From NCBI GenBank assembly GCA_035560795.1, contig DATMYV010000020.1:1-64000 (forward strand): a DNA stretch of 64,000 nucleotides, read 5' to 3'. This document shows positions 10,048 to 19,345 of this stretch, piece after piece (the stretch's first letter is position 1; each line of letters starts with the position of its first letter). The position numbers and the translations under genes were made by a program. This DNA is from Longilinea sp035560795 (GTDB lineage Bacteria > Chloroflexota > Anaerolineae > Anaerolineales > Anaerolineaceae). A model generated the notes under the pieces. The model made no database searches, was not told the origin of the DNA, and was given only the letters and a program-made list of their open reading frames with translations.

Positions 10048-11661
10048 TTATTCTTCGGGAATGCTTCGGTAAAATTTGAAGATACTAATTCCTTCACGGC
10101 GAAGAGCAACCGCTCGCCAGGTAAACCAGATCAAACCAAACACCAAACCGCTGCCCAGGACAAGGATGTCGATCATACCGATGGGACTACCTTCTGCGGG
10201 ATAAACAAACGTCATCATGATCATCCATCCCAAATAGACCAGTGACAATAATCCGCTTATACCAAGCAGTATGGTTTGTCCAACCTTTACCGGGGTAACT
10301 CCATTTTTATTCCAACGCCGCCGGACCAGTGGAAAGAAAACTGCAGCCAGAGCGGGAAAAACCTGGAGAAAGACTAACGCGAAGACTGTCGCATTTACCG
10401 TTTTCATCACGCCGTAGCTTGCCGCAACTGAGACGCCTATTTCTGCCAGGACAGACACGAACAAAATAGCAAACAAAGGAGCCTGGAACCGGGCGTGAAC
10501 CGATCGGACGAAATCTGGCATCATGTGGTCATCTGCCCAGGCGGATACCAACCGTCCAAAAGATCGCAGGAATCCCTGCAATGCCGCAATCAGTGCGGCA
10601 ATAATTCCCAGCGTAGATAACACAAACAAGGCATAGATCGGCCGTAGCAGCACGGCATAGAAAGGCAGCCAGGGTAGCGCTGGCGTTTCGAGTTGGTTGT
10701 TGTACAGGAACAAATGGCTTTCTGCGGCAAGCCAGTCTAGTGGAAGGGCACGATTTACCAGAAATACCGATACAAGCGCTAACCCGCCACAACCTAGAAT
10801 TGCCAACAAACCGCCAATGAATTGGACGTTAAAGGGTTTTCCCTTGACTTCACCAGAAGTTAGAACAGGCGACCGCGCGCCAGAGAAAACCAGGAAACCT
10901 AACGGAATTCCAGCCAGGAACAATGCGCCTGGAGTACCGCCGAAAATCAACGATAATGCCCGCGCTGCTGTAACTTGACCCGCAAAACTATCTTCACCCA
11001 TCACCAGGTTCCATTGGGCCGGGAAATTGGCAGGATCGGCCGTTGCCAGTTGTATGAAAACTGCAAGCCAGCCAACCAAACCTAAAGCCAGACAAACCCA
11101 TAAGATCCTTGAGTGAATCTTCGGAGGCAAAATACTGAACAGAAACGCAATCAAAACAAGAACAGTACCGGTTGTAATGGCGCCTTGAGGTTGCATGATG
11201 GCATGGCCGTAAGATGCCAGGCTGGTGTTATTCAACAGGGAGGCTGTATAAAGGATAAAGGGTGTCAGGGCAGCCTGTGCTACCAGGACCGCCAATGCCC
11301 CAATAGCAACCACCACAGCAATCAATAGCGCAAAACTACCCGCAAATGCCAACGGTGCAGGCAGGACGCGGCTGGTAAAAATATAATCCGCACCTGATCG
11401 CGGTACTACCGTTCCAATCAACGCGTACAATAAAACCAACAGCAAGTTAAAACCAATGGCAATGGCCAGTCCCTGTCCCAAATCTGCAGAAGGCCACAAG
11501 CCGATGCCAATTCCCAAAGGGAGCAATTCCGCCATCGCGAGGCAGCCAGCCACGGCCAGTGCAGCGATATTAAGCTGAGACAGATTCCGTTGAAGCCGGA
11601 TGACTGCTTGATTCTCAATCGGCGCATCGCTCATGGCCGGGTTTTTTGTAATTTCTGACAT
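10048..11661 (-). CDS. APC-superfamily amino acid/amine permease
   Basis: A 537-residue integral membrane protein with about 12-13 hydrophobic segments and short loops, starting near residue 28 after a polar N-terminus. The overall pattern resembles the amino acid-polyamine-organocation permeases, including L-P-L-G-I-G-I-G-L in the first membrane helix, where the family binds substrate. Substrate cannot be read from sequence. ATG at 11661 is preceded by GAGG. A TAAAAT at 11704-11699 on the minus strand may be its -10. It is separated from pdhA by 258 bp and from ppdK by a terminator, so it is probably a single-gene unit. Confidence 0.8.
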   Translation of the reverse strand: MSEITKNPAMSDAPIENQAVIRLQRNLSQLNIAALAVAGCLAMAELLPLGIGIGLWPSADLGQGLAIAIGFNLLLVLLYALIGTVVPRSGADYIFTSRVLPAPLAFAGSFALLIAVVVAIGALAVLVAQAALTPFILYTASLLNNTSLASYGHAIMQPQGAITTGTVLVLIAFLFSILPPKIHSRILWVCLALGLVGWLAVFIQLATADPANFPAQWNLVMGEDSFAGQVTAARALSLIFGGTPGALFLAGIPLGFLVFSGARSPVLTSGEVKGKPFNVQFIGGLLAILGCGGLALVSVFLVNRALPLDWLAAESHLFLYNNQLETPALPWLPFYAVLLRPIYALFVLSTLGIIAALIAALQGFLRSFGRLVSAWADDHMMPDFVRSVHARFQAPLFAILFVSVLAEIGVSVAASYGVMKTVNATVFALVFLQVFPALAAVFFPLVRRRWNKNGVTPVKVGQTILLGISGLLSLVYLGWMIMMTFVYPAEGSPIGMIDILVLGSGLVFGLIWFTWRAVALRREGISIFKFYRSIPEE

Positions 11662-11763
11662 ACCCCATCCTCACCTACGATAATTAAGACGATAGTGTAT
11701 TTTACCTGATCCGCTTTTGGAAAAAGCCGTGAGCAATTAACAGTTTAGCAAGCTTGATAAAAA

Positions 11764-11789
11764 CTCCCTCTCCATTTCTGGAGAGGGAG
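11764..11789 (-). terminator. Terminator of ppdK
   Basis: A 10-bp perfect stem (11764-11773 with 11780-11789) with a 6-nt loop is followed on the minus strand by TTTTT, 26 nt after the ppdK stop. Confidence 0.85.
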
Positions 11790-11814
11790 AAAAATCGTTA
11801 GGCAAACCGTATTC

Positions 11815-14607
11815 CTACAGGTCGGTGTTGACTTTCCCTGAGGAATATTTCAAAGCAGCTTTGGCAGCCGCCAGACGTGCGACCGGTACACGGAACGGGG
11901 AGCAACTGACGTAATTCTGGCCGATGGTATGGCAGAATTCAATCGAGTCCGGATCGCCGCCGTGTTCGCCGCAGATGCCCACTTCCAAGTCAGGGCGGGC
12001 TTTGCGGCCGTCATTGACTGCCATCTTCATCAAGCGGCCTACGCCGTCTTGATCCAGGGTCTGGAATGGATTCTTGGGCAGGATGCCGCTCTCGACGTAT
12101 TGCACCAGGAAGCTCCGTTCAGCATCGTCCCGGCTGTAACCAAAAGTCATCTGGGTCAGATCGTTGGTGCCGAAGGAGAAGAATTCAGCTACCTTTGCGA
12201 TTTCGGTGGCGGTAACAGCTGCGCGCGGAATCTCGATCATGGTGCCGAATTTGTAAGTGAAGGTCACTTTTTTCTCATCCATTACCTTCTTAGCAATTTC
12301 CACCAGACGCGGTTGGATGTGGGTGAGTTCATTGACATGACCGGTCAGCGGAATCATTACCTCAGGTCTGACCTTAATCCCGCGCAGGGTGCAGTCTGCC
12401 GCAGCTTCGAAGATCGCGCGCACCTGCATCTCGACGATTTCGGGCATAACGATGCTCAGGCGGATTCCACGCAGTCCCATCATCGGGTTGCTTTCGTGCA
12501 GTGATTCGACCGCAGCCAGCATCTTCTCAAGGGCAACGACTTCCTTGTTGTCACCCTTGCCGAGCAAATAGGCTGCCGTATTTTCGAGGCGCGTGGTGAT
12601 GATTTTTTCCTTCAGTTCATCAGCAGAAGGAAGGAACTCATGCAGCGGCGGGTCAATCAGGCGGATGATGACGGGAAGTCCATCCATCGCTGCAAAAAGA
12701 CCGTCGAAATCAGCGCGTTGCGTTGGCAGAAGCTCATTCAGTGCAGCGGTACGGCCTTCGCTGGTCTTAGCCATAATCATGCGCTGCACAATTGGCAGGC
12801 GTTCGGTTTCAAAGAACATGTGCTCGGTCCGGCACAATCCAATACCCTTGGCGCCGTAAGAACGGGCACGGACAGCATCTTTGGGGTAATCGGCATTTGC
12901 CCAAACCTGCAGGCCTACGGTCGGACCATTATTCTCGCCCTTGCGAATTCCAGGAGTGGCACAAATCTCATCAGCCCAACCCAACAGGGTGAGCAGGTCA
13001 GTTTGTTCTTCCAGGGATGGGATTGTCAGGTTTAATTTGCCTAAATAAACTTCGCCGCTGCCGCCGTCAACCGAAATCCATTCACCTTCTTTGACCACAA
13101 CGCCGTTGCATACCATTGTGCGTTTGTCGAGGTCGATCTTGACAGCCGAAGCGCCAACCACGCAGGGTACGCCAAATTGGCGGGCAACCACCGCGGCGTG
13201 CGAAGTCGCTCCGCCTTCGCTGGTTAGAATTCCCTTGGCTGCCAGCATGCCGTGAACGTCATCCGGCTTGGTAAAAGGGCGAACCATGATGACATCCTGC
13301 TTGCTTTCCTTGGCCATCTTCTCGGCGGTATCGGCATCAAAATAAATCTGTCCAACCGCAGCACCTGGCGACGCATTCACGCCAGACGCGAAGAAACGGC
13401 CTTCCTTCTTGGCAGCTTTCTTGGTTTCGCCATCAAATTGCGGGTGCAGCAGGGTATCCACCTGATCCGGGCTGATGCGATTGATCGCTTCCTGCTTGTC
13501 GATCAACTTTTCGCCGACCATATCCACTGCAACCTTCACCGCGGCGCGGGCAGTGCGTTTGCCATTACGGGTCTGCAGCATCCACAGGCGGCCGCGTTCG
13601 ATCGTGAATTCAACATCCTGCAGGTCTTTATAATGCAGTTCGAGCTTGGCAGTGATCTCCATGAATTGTTTGTAGGCTTCGGGGAGATCCTTGACCATGT
13701 TTTCAATTTTTTCGGTATTTCGGATACCAGCGACAACATCTTCGCCCTGGGCATTCAGCAGGTAATCACCGTACATTTTCTTCTCGCCATTGGCGGGATT
13801 GCGGGTGAAGGCCACGCCCGTTCCGGAATCCATGCCCATATTTCCAAACACCATCGTCACAATATTGACAGCGGTGCCCAGGTCATCGGGGATGCCAGTC
13901 GCACGGCGGTAATCAACCGCCCGCTTGCCCTGCCAGGATTTGAAGACTGCTTCGGTTGCCAACCGCATTTGTTCCAGCGGGTCCTGCGGAAATTCGAAGC
14001 CCTTATGTTTGCGGACCACTTTCTTAAACTCAACCACTAATTCTTTCAGGTCATCAGCAGTCAAATCAATATCAAGTTTGTAGCCTTTGATGGATTTAAA
14101 TTCATCCAGCACGTCTTCGAACGCTTCGTCGGGCATGCCCAATACGACGGACCCGAACATTTGGATCAACCGGCGGTAAGAGTCAAAAACGAAACGCTCA
14201 TTCTTGGTCAACTTGACCATGCCCTGGGCAGTATCGTCATTCAAACCGATGTTTAATACCGTGTCCATCATGCCTGGCATTGAGAACTTGGCGCCGGAAC
14301 GGCAGGAAACCAGTAATGGATTATCCACGCCGCCGAATTTCTTGCCAGCTTCTTTTTCAATTTCCCTCAGTGCGACCATCATCTGGTCCCACTGACCCTC
14401 AGGAAATGCTCCATTAGCCTGATAAGCATTGCAGGCTTCAGTCGTAACGGTGAAACCGGGTGGAACTGGTACGCCAAGGCGTGCCATTTCAGCAAGGTTG
14501 GCACCTTTGCCGCCGAGCAGTCCGCGAACTCGTTCCCAGTCCCCGCCAACGTACTTTTCAGCCTGTTCGAGTTCGTGGAATAAATAAACCCACTTCTTGG
14601 AAACCAT
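11815..14607 (-). CDS. ppdK: Pyruvate, phosphate dikinase
   Basis: Interconverts pyruvate + ATP + Pi and phosphoenolpyruvate + AMP + PPi; in anaerobes it serves glycolysis or gluconeogenesis with PPi. The 930-residue protein has the N-terminal ATP-grasp domain (G-G-K-G-A-N-L-A-E-M). The central swivelling domain carries the phospho-His in G-G-A-T-S-H-A-A-V (about residue 467). The C-terminal PEP/pyruvate barrel has the catalytic G-I-C-G-E-H-G-G-D-P near residue 880. All three active-site modules are intact. ATG at 14607 follows GGAGGATCGT. Large open frames on the opposite strand inside this gene are shadows. Confidence 0.97.
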   Translation of the reverse strand: MVSKKWVYLFHELEQAEKYVGGDWERVRGLLGGKGANLAEMARLGVPVPPGFTVTTEACNAYQANGAFPEGQWDQMMVALREIEKEAGKKFGGVDNPLLVSCRSGAKFSMPGMMDTVLNIGLNDDTAQGMVKLTKNERFVFDSYRRLIQMFGSVVLGMPDEAFEDVLDEFKSIKGYKLDIDLTADDLKELVVEFKKVVRKHKGFEFPQDPLEQMRLATEAVFKSWQGKRAVDYRRATGIPDDLGTAVNIVTMVFGNMGMDSGTGVAFTRNPANGEKKMYGDYLLNAQGEDVVAGIRNTEKIENMVKDLPEAYKQFMEITAKLELHYKDLQDVEFTIERGRLWMLQTRNGKRTARAAVKVAVDMVGEKLIDKQEAINRISPDQVDTLLHPQFDGETKKAAKKEGRFFASGVNASPGAAVGQIYFDADTAEKMAKESKQDVIMVRPFTKPDDVHGMLAAKGILTSEGGATSHAAVVARQFGVPCVVGASAVKIDLDKRTMVCNGVVVKEGEWISVDGGSGEVYLGKLNLTIPSLEEQTDLLTLLGWADEICATPGIRKGENNGPTVGLQVWANADYPKDAVRARSYGAKGIGLCRTEHMFFETERLPIVQRMIMAKTSEGRTAALNELLPTQRADFDGLFAAMDGLPVIIRLIDPPLHEFLPSADELKEKIITTRLENTAAYLLGKGDNKEVVALEKMLAAVESLHESNPMMGLRGIRLSIVMPEIVEMQVRAIFEAAADCTLRGIKVRPEVMIPLTGHVNELTHIQPRLVEIAKKVMDEKKVTFTYKFGTMIEIPRAAVTATEIAKVAEFFSFGTNDLTQMTFGYSRDDAERSFLVQYVESGILPKNPFQTLDQDGVGRLMKMAVNDGRKARPDLEVGICGEHGGDPDSIEFCHTIGQNYVSCSPFRVPVARLAAAKAALKYSSGKVNTDL

Positions 14608-14680
14608 ACGATCCTCCTAAAATGATGCGATACAAAACCCCTCGCAGGGATTATCTGTCCAAAAGGCCATTAAGTATGGC

Positions 14681-14689
14681 ATTATACCA
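14681..14689 (-). promoter_or_regulatory. Extended -10 promoter of ppdK
   Basis: TGGTATAAT on the minus strand, identical to the element before pdhA. Predicted leader is about 67 nt. The -35 region is weak. The remaining gap to 14873 holds the upstream region of the divergent response regulator. Confidence 0.65.
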
Positions 14690-14787
14690 TCAGATGATTG
14701 TAACCAAAAGACCGCCGGAGGCCTCCTGCGCCGGAGATCTCACAACCGATCATTTCAGCAGTTCTTTGCCCTCTTTAAGGGCGCAAT

Positions 14788-14816
14788 TTGACTGTAAACC
14801 ACTTGCAAGGTATGCA
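14788..14816 (+). promoter_or_regulatory. Possible promoter of the response regulator
   Basis: TTGACT (14788-14793), 17 bp, TATGCA (14811-14816). A second candidate -10, GATAAT, lies at 14832-14837. Neither is convincing alone. Confidence 0.35.
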
Positions 14817-14873
14817 CTGATCAAGTTGTACGATAATTGGGATAACCAAAAACAGTCTACATCGGAGCAATGA

Positions 14874-15269
14874 ATGAATATTCTCGTCATTGATGACGAT
14901 CCTGCAATGACCGACTTGTTAAAGTTATTGTTGCGACCCACGAATTCAAACGTTATCGCAGCACATACAGGCAAGGATGGTCTTGCGATTATTAAACAAT
15001 CCATGCCAGACATCATATTATTGGATTTGATGATGCCTGAAATGGATGGCTGGCAAGTGAGTAAAGAAATTCGCACCTTCAGCCTGGTGCCCATTTTGAT
15101 CTTATCCGCATTGGATAGCCCCGGCATGATTGCAGCGGCGCTGGATGCAGGCGCAGATGATTACCTGATCAAGCCTGTCCCGAGCGGCGTATTAATTGCC
15201 CACATTAATAAATTGGTGCGCCGCAAGCACGTCGATCAATTGCGAGTTGAAACCTATCTCACCACCTGA
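14874..15269 (+). CDS. Single-domain response regulator (CheY-like receiver)
   Basis: A 131-residue stand-alone receiver domain. It shows the acidic pocket D7-D8-D9, the phospho-acceptor Asp51 in L-L-D-L-M-M-P-E-M-D-G, the Ser in I-L-S-A near residue 79 and the conserved Lys in L-I-K-P-V. There is no output domain, so it must act by protein contact or in a phosphorelay. No histidine kinase is adjacent. The ATG at 14874 has GGAG 6 nt upstream; an out-of-frame ATG at 14870 is too close to it. It ends before a strong terminator and so is monocistronic. Confidence 0.9.
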   Translation: MNILVIDDDPAMTDLLKLLLRPTNSNVIAAHTGKDGLAIIKQSMPDIILLDLMMPEMDGWQVSKEIRTFSLVPILILSALDSPGMIAAALDAGADDYLIKPVPSGVLIAHINKLVRRKHVDQLRVETYLTT

Positions 15270-15301
15270 GTTAACAGGCTCGATGTCTGGATTTCGTATA
15301 A

Positions 15302-15332
15302 GCATCCACCTCAAGAGGTGGATGCTTTTTTT
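15302..15332 (+). terminator. Terminator of the response regulator
   Basis: Perfect 11-bp stem (15302-15312 with 15315-15325), minimal loop, then seven T. Confidence 0.9.
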
Positions 15333-15400
15333 CAATATGAAAAGTTATGCAAAGCCTAAGTGTAGTAAAATGAGAGAAATTATCCGGGGAGAAAAGAGCC

Positions 15401-15697
15401 GTGCAAACCTGTTCCCGCTGCAATATTCAATCTGGCGATTCGCTCACCATTTGCCCGAACTGCGGCGCTGATCTGCAGGAATTATCCACCACTGCGGTAT
15501 CGCTAAAACGCTTGCGCCAAAATTCCCGTGTGCTCGTCATCCGGCTGGTCATTTCAGCGGATGCCTGCCCCGCCTGTCAGGCGGTCGAAGGGACCTATCC
15601 CAAAGATAAGGTCCCAACTCTGCCAGTCAAAGGGTGCTCCTGTGGGCAGGGCTGTACCTGTTTCTATGAACCGATGCTAAATGAAATATATCCATAA
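15401..15697 (+). CDS. Small double zinc-ribbon protein of unknown function
   Basis: A 98-residue protein beginning with GTG, GGGGAG about 8 nt upstream. The N-terminus has a classic rubredoxin-like ribbon, C-S-R-C and C-P-N-C (residues 4-21). The C-terminus has a second Cys cluster, C-P-A-C then G-C-S-C-G-Q-G-C-T-C, ending Y-E-P. The second pattern resembles the Cys/Pro motif seen at the end of some phage head-morphogenesis proteins and in uncharacterised zinc-ribbon proteins. I do not recognise a defined function. It is flanked by terminators on both sides, so it is a single-gene unit; a TAAAAT at 15366-15371 may be its -10. Confidence 0.65.
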   Translation: MQTCSRCNIQSGDSLTICPNCGADLQELSTTAVSLKRLRQNSRVLVIRLVISADACPACQAVEGTYPKDKVPTLPVKGCSCGQGCTCFYEPMLNEIYP

Positions 15698-15720
15698 CCA
15701 AATTTGAGGGAAAAAAAACA

Positions 15721-15747
15721 AAGCGCCTCAGAAAGACTGAGGCGCTT
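15721..15747. terminator. Bidirectional terminator
   Basis: An 11-bp stem (15721-15731 with 15737-15747), loop 5 nt, T run on the plus side and an A-rich flank that reads as T run on the minus side. It lies between converging genes. Confidence 0.85.
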
Positions 15748-15767
15748 CGTTTTTATCAATATTGAGC

Positions 15768-16538
15768 TCAAGCAGCGGCCATATTGACCAGTTGAATCAA
15801 TGCATCAGCCACAACCCGGGGGGCTTCCATCATCGGCAAATGCGATGCTTGAGGAACTTCAACCAGCCAACCGCGGGTAAGCATTTGCGCCATGGTCTGT
15901 GAATGTTCAATTGGAATAAGTTCATCAATCAAGCCGCCAATTACAACCGCAGGTGCACAAATTTCACCCAACCATTCCAAAGCATCGGGCCGCTCAGCCA
16001 TAGCCTTTAATGCTGCGATCATGCCCTTTTTTGGAGTTTTTAACATCATGTCCAGCAGTTCAGGCGCAAGATCTTTTCGAGTAGTGAGTTTTGGCAGCAT
16101 TTTCCTGGCAACCACACGCACGCCCTTCCGTCCCACTTCTTCCATGGTGATATACCGTCCCTGGCGTTTTTCAGGGGTATCAGCCTCAGCCTGGCTGGCT
16201 ACCATAGCCAACCCGCCCAGACAATGCGGATAAGCACGCGCAAAAGCCAGGCTGACATAACCGCCCATGGAATGGCCGGCGATCACGGCTTTTTCAATTC
16301 CAAGCTTTGTCAACAACAATCGTACATCTTCTGCCATCAAACGCATGGAGGAATCCCCATCAATAACCGGAGATTGTCCCTGGCCGCGTAAATCGGGCAT
16401 GATGACCCGGGCATGGTCCTTTAAGAGCTCTGCCACCGGCTTCCAGATGGCATGATTTAAGGGGAAGCCGTGAAGGAGAACAATCGGGAAACCCTGCCCG
16501 ATCTCTTCATAAAATAATTCAACTGGCGCAAGATCCAT
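15768..16538 (-). CDS. Alpha/beta-fold hydrolase
   Basis: A cytosolic alpha/beta hydrolase of 256 residues. The oxyanion strand H-G-F-P-L-N, nucleophile elbow G-H-S-M-G-G-Y (Ser) and C-terminal A-S-H-L-P-M (His) are visible, with D-E-L-I-P as the likely acid. The family includes esterases, epoxide hydrolases and haloperoxidases; the substrate cannot be assigned. The start at 16538 (M-D-L-A-P-V-E-L) overlaps the TGA of the upstream nucleotidyltransferase gene by one base, with AAGGAG upstream, so the two are translationally coupled. A longer in-frame extension has no ribosome site. Confidence 0.85.
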   Translation of the reverse strand: MDLAPVELFYEEIGQGFPIVLLHGFPLNHAIWKPVAELLKDHARVIMPDLRGQGQSPVIDGDSSMRLMAEDVRLLLTKLGIEKAVIAGHSMGGYVSLAFARAYPHCLGGLAMVASQAEADTPEKRQGRYITMEEVGRKGVRVVARKMLPKLTTRKDLAPELLDMMLKTPKKGMIAALKAMAERPDALEWLGEICAPAVVIGGLIDELIPIEHSQTMAQMLTRGWLVEVPQASHLPMMEAPRVVADALIQLVNMAAA

Positions 16539-18061
16539 CACTCTTCTCCTTCTTTTTCCGGTTGCATCGTCAACCATGTTTCTGCAAACTCCAGGGCTGT
16601 TTTTCGATCAGCAATTTGCCCCATGGCTTGCGCTTCCCGGATTGCCTCAAGCAGTTTTCCTAACCGCGGCCCTGCTGGTATGTCGAAGTGTACCATGATT
16701 TCATTACCATTTACGAGGCGCGGCGGCCGGACGATCTCATCCGGCCGTTCCCACCATGCTTCCAGCAATTCTCGGCAGGTATCCAGTTCACATTGCCATA
16801 ACTCCGCATCCAGTGTTACCCCATAAGTGGCCAGCATATCTGCCAGGCTCAATAAACAGATGTCCACGCCAGCGACACCAGCATCGCGAAAAAATCGGTA
16901 AATCGCTTTCCGGCTGATACTTTGGCGTCCATCAGACAGCTGGTGTACACGCAGGTGCCCGAGGATGATTTTTGAGAGGCGTTCAATTTCTGCGCTGCTC
17001 AGTGCAAACCGGATGCCAAACGCTTCGACCAGCCCAGCACTTTGTTTTTCATGTCCGAAGAACCGGATGCGGCCATCTGTTTCGACGCTGCGCGTAGCAG
17101 GTTTTCCAGCGTCATGAAACAAGGCGGCCAACATAAGCAAGCTGCGAATGCTGCGATCCGGAATGAGTTGCGCATCGAAATGTTCCACCAGTCGTTCTCG
17201 GTAACGCCCCAACCGCAGTACAACCAATCCCAGCATCAGATCAGAGGCTGAGTTTTCGACATACTCGCCAACCAGTACACCCAACAACTTTTCCAACCAC
17301 CTCAACACCTTTAATGTGTGTTCCCAAACATCCAGGGTGTGAGGTTTACTTTGCAGAACGCCCTGCATCTGTGTCAGCTCAGACAAAACCAAATCCAACA
17401 CGCCAAGTGCCTGCATCAGACGTAGCGCACTTTCGGGATGCTGGCCTTCCAACATCCGGAAGAGCTCATCCCGCTGGCGTTCCACTGAAACCCGGCAAAG
17501 GTCTCCGGCGGCTTGGCGGGCTTGCCGCAGTGTTTCAGGCATTATGTGCAGTTCCAACTCCAGGGACAGGCGGATAGCCCGCAAAACGCGTACTGGATCG
17601 TTCTGGAAGCTGTCTGGAGCACAGGTACGGAGTTGGTGTTCGTGGAGGTCCCTGGCGCCACCCAAGGGGTCGACAATCGCATTTCCGGCGTTCAAGTCCA
17701 TCGCGATCGCATTGATGGTAAAATCGCGCGCCAACAAGTCTTCCTGTAAATCATTACCGCGTAAGGCTGAGAAATCTAAAAACAATCTCTCGCGATCAGA
17801 TAAGGACAAAATGACGCGCATGGTCTCGTGCATCGAATCCATTACATAAAAAGCTCCGCCCAATGCATTCGCCGTTTTACGGGCCAAGTGACGGACATCG
17901 CCAGAAACTGCAAAATCCATATCGTGCACGCTGCGTTGAAGCAGCAAATCACGCACCGCCCCGCCAACCAGGTAAGCCTGCTGCCCCACCTGCAAATGCT
18001 GGCGGACTTGATCCAATAAATCCAGCGGTTTGAAGGCAGTGGTGGACGAGTTTTCGGTCAT
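16538..18061 (-). CDS. cca: CCA tRNA nucleotidyltransferase / poly(A) polymerase family with HD domain
   Basis: A class II nucleotidyltransferase that adds or repairs the 3' CCA of tRNA, or a sister poly(A) polymerase. The head domain shows L-V-G-G-A-V-R-D (residues 31-38) and the metal-binding D-M-D-F (47-50). The R-D-F-T-I-N-A-I-A template-binding motif follows, then neck/body helices and an HD domain with F-H-D-A-G-K-P near residue 316. Length is 507. I start at M-T-E-N-S (18061), 5 bp after the hpt stop; the longer frame begins inside hpt. CCA-adding and poly(A) activities cannot be separated by eye. Operon order is tdk-hpt-cca-hydrolase. Confidence 0.88.
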   Translation of the reverse strand: MTENSSTTAFKPLDLLDQVRQHLQVGQQAYLVGGAVRDLLLQRSVHDMDFAVSGDVRHLARKTANALGGAFYVMDSMHETMRVILSLSDRERLFLDFSALRGNDLQEDLLARDFTINAIAMDLNAGNAIVDPLGGARDLHEHQLRTCAPDSFQNDPVRVLRAIRLSLELELHIMPETLRQARQAAGDLCRVSVERQRDELFRMLEGQHPESALRLMQALGVLDLVLSELTQMQGVLQSKPHTLDVWEHTLKVLRWLEKLLGVLVGEYVENSASDLMLGLVVLRLGRYRERLVEHFDAQLIPDRSIRSLLMLAALFHDAGKPATRSVETDGRIRFFGHEKQSAGLVEAFGIRFALSSAEIERLSKIILGHLRVHQLSDGRQSISRKAIYRFFRDAGVAGVDICLLSLADMLATYGVTLDAELWQCELDTCRELLEAWWERPDEIVRPPRLVNGNEIMVHFDIPAGPRLGKLLEAIREAQAMGQIADRKTALEFAETWLTMQPEKEGEE

Positions 18062-18065
18062 ATCG

Positions 18066-18626
18066 TCAAATTGGCTTGTACTTCGCCAGATTAACAACCC
18101 CGACAAATGGCAAATTTCGATAATAGTCGTCAATATCCAGGCCGTAACCAAAAACAAATTTGTTTGGAATTGTAAAACCGGTATATTTCACCGGCACGTA
18201 TACTTCCCGTCGTTCGGCCTTGTCCAACAGCGTGCATACGCATAGACTTTTCGGCTTGCGCAAGGAAAGCATTTCCAATACAGATGCCAGTGTGTGCCCA
18301 CTGTCGATAATGTCTTCCACCAGAATGACATTCTTGTCCTGAATGTCCGTGTTTAGATCCAGCGTTATGCGCGTTTGGCCGGTGGTTTCCCGCTTCCCGA
18401 CGCCATAAGAGGATACAGCCATGAATTCGATTGCATGCGGATGGCGGATGGTGCGCATCAAATCCGTTAAAAACATCACACCACCACGCAGGATGCAAAC
18501 CAGCAGCAATTTATCTTCCTCGCTGTAATCATTGCTGATCTCCTCGCCCAATTCGTGGATCCGGTGCTGCAATTCTTCTGCGGGAATCAGCACTTCAGCC
18601 AAAAATTCGTGGTAATCCTGGACCAT
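18066..18626 (-). CDS. hpt: Hypoxanthine phosphoribosyltransferase
   Basis: Salvages hypoxanthine or guanine with PRPP to IMP or GMP. The 186-residue protein has the PRPP-binding loop V-I-L-V-E-D-I-I-D-S-G-H-T-L (about 100-113), an early L-R-G-G-V-M-F segment, and the flexible-loop S-S-Y-G. ATG at 18626 follows AAGGAAAA. It lies 15 bp after tdk and 5 bp before cca. It can salvage the hypoxanthine formed by the adenine deaminase encoded 25 kb away, though the two are not in one operon. Confidence 0.95.
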   Translation of the reverse strand: MVQDYHEFLAEVLIPAEELQHRIHELGEEISNDYSEEDKLLLVCILRGGVMFLTDLMRTIRHPHAIEFMAVSSYGVGKRETTGQTRITLDLNTDIQDKNVILVEDIIDSGHTLASVLEMLSLRKPKSLCVCTLLDKAERREVYVPVKYTGFTIPNKFVFGYGLDIDDYYRNLPFVGVVNLAKYKPI

Positions 18627-18641
18627 GGTGGTTGTTTTCCT

Positions 18642-19214
18642 TCAATCCCGGGGAACTTCATGATGCTTGCGGCAGCGGGCTTCATACATCTCCGAAGCAC
18701 CTACGATAATAATCGGATCGTAATAACGCGCTGGTTTTCCATTGACCAGGCGCTGTGTGCGGCAGGCCGGCTCGCCGCAGACCATGCAAATGGCCTGCAA
18801 TTTATCAGCTCTTTCGGCGGTTGCCATCAAAACAGGCATGCTTCCAAACGGCTCACCACGAAAATCGGTATCCAAACCAGCAACAATCACTCGCAAATCA
18901 CGCTTAGCCAGATCTGCGACTACTTGTATGATTTCATCATCGAAGAATTGGGCTTCATCAATGCCGACAACCGTCGTATCCTTATCCAACAGTCCGAATA
19001 AATCATGAATGGTCGCGATTGGTACTGCGTCAAAATCAAACCCGGAGTGCGAGGTCACTTTTTCAACCTGATATCGGTTATCAATGATGGGTTTAAAAAC
19101 CTGGACCTTCTGGCGGGCAATCGTCGCCCGGCGCAACCGCCGGATGAGTTCTTCCGTCTTTCCACTGAACATTGACCCAACCACAACCTCAACTGATCCG
19201 GTGTGATGCTTCAT
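18642..19214 (-). CDS. tdk: Thymidine kinase
   Basis: Type II thymidine kinase that phosphorylates thymidine with ATP. It has the P-loop G-S-M-F-S-G-K-T near the N-terminus, the Walker-B-like I-D-E-A-Q-F-F with the catalytic Glu, and a C-terminal zinc site (C-M-V-C-G-E-P-A and A-R-C-R-K-H-H). The product is 190 residues, normal for the family. I chose the ATG at 19214 (M-K-H-H-T-G) because GAGG lies 6 nt upstream; the earlier ATG at 19232 has none. A TAAAAT at 19250-19245 on the minus strand is a possible -10. First gene of tdk-hpt-cca-hydrolase. Confidence 0.95.
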   Translation of the reverse strand: MKHHTGSVEVVVGSMFSGKTEELIRRLRRATIARQKVQVFKPIIDNRYQVEKVTSHSGFDFDAVPIATIHDLFGLLDKDTTVVGIDEAQFFDDEIIQVVADLAKRDLRVIVAGLDTDFRGEPFGSMPVLMATAERADKLQAICMVCGEPACRTQRLVNGKPARYYDPIIIVGASEMYEARCRKHHEVPRD

Positions 19215-19294
19215 GATTTGCCTCGTTTGCATAAGGATGTTCAGATTTTACCCCAAGTTGTTTCAATTAGGGGACATGCTGTATTAATAATAAA

Positions 19295-19319
19295 AGGCAG
19301 AAGCCCTTGGCTTCTGCCT
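19295..19319 (-). terminator. Terminator of rplU-rpmA-rpmE
   Basis: An 11-bp perfect stem (19295-19305 with 19309-19319), 3-nt loop, followed on the minus strand by TTTTATTATT, 26 nt after the rpmE stop. Confidence 0.88.
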
Positions 19320-19345
19320 GATTTTCAACAATCTTGTCTCCTAAA

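Noticed and set aside
13252..14040. Long plus-strand open frame (262 codons) inside ppdK
   Set aside because: It lies wholly antisense to a well-conserved enzyme, has no ribosome site and no recognisable motif. The same reasoning removes similar frames at 1067-1768, 51375-52232 and 54615-55616.
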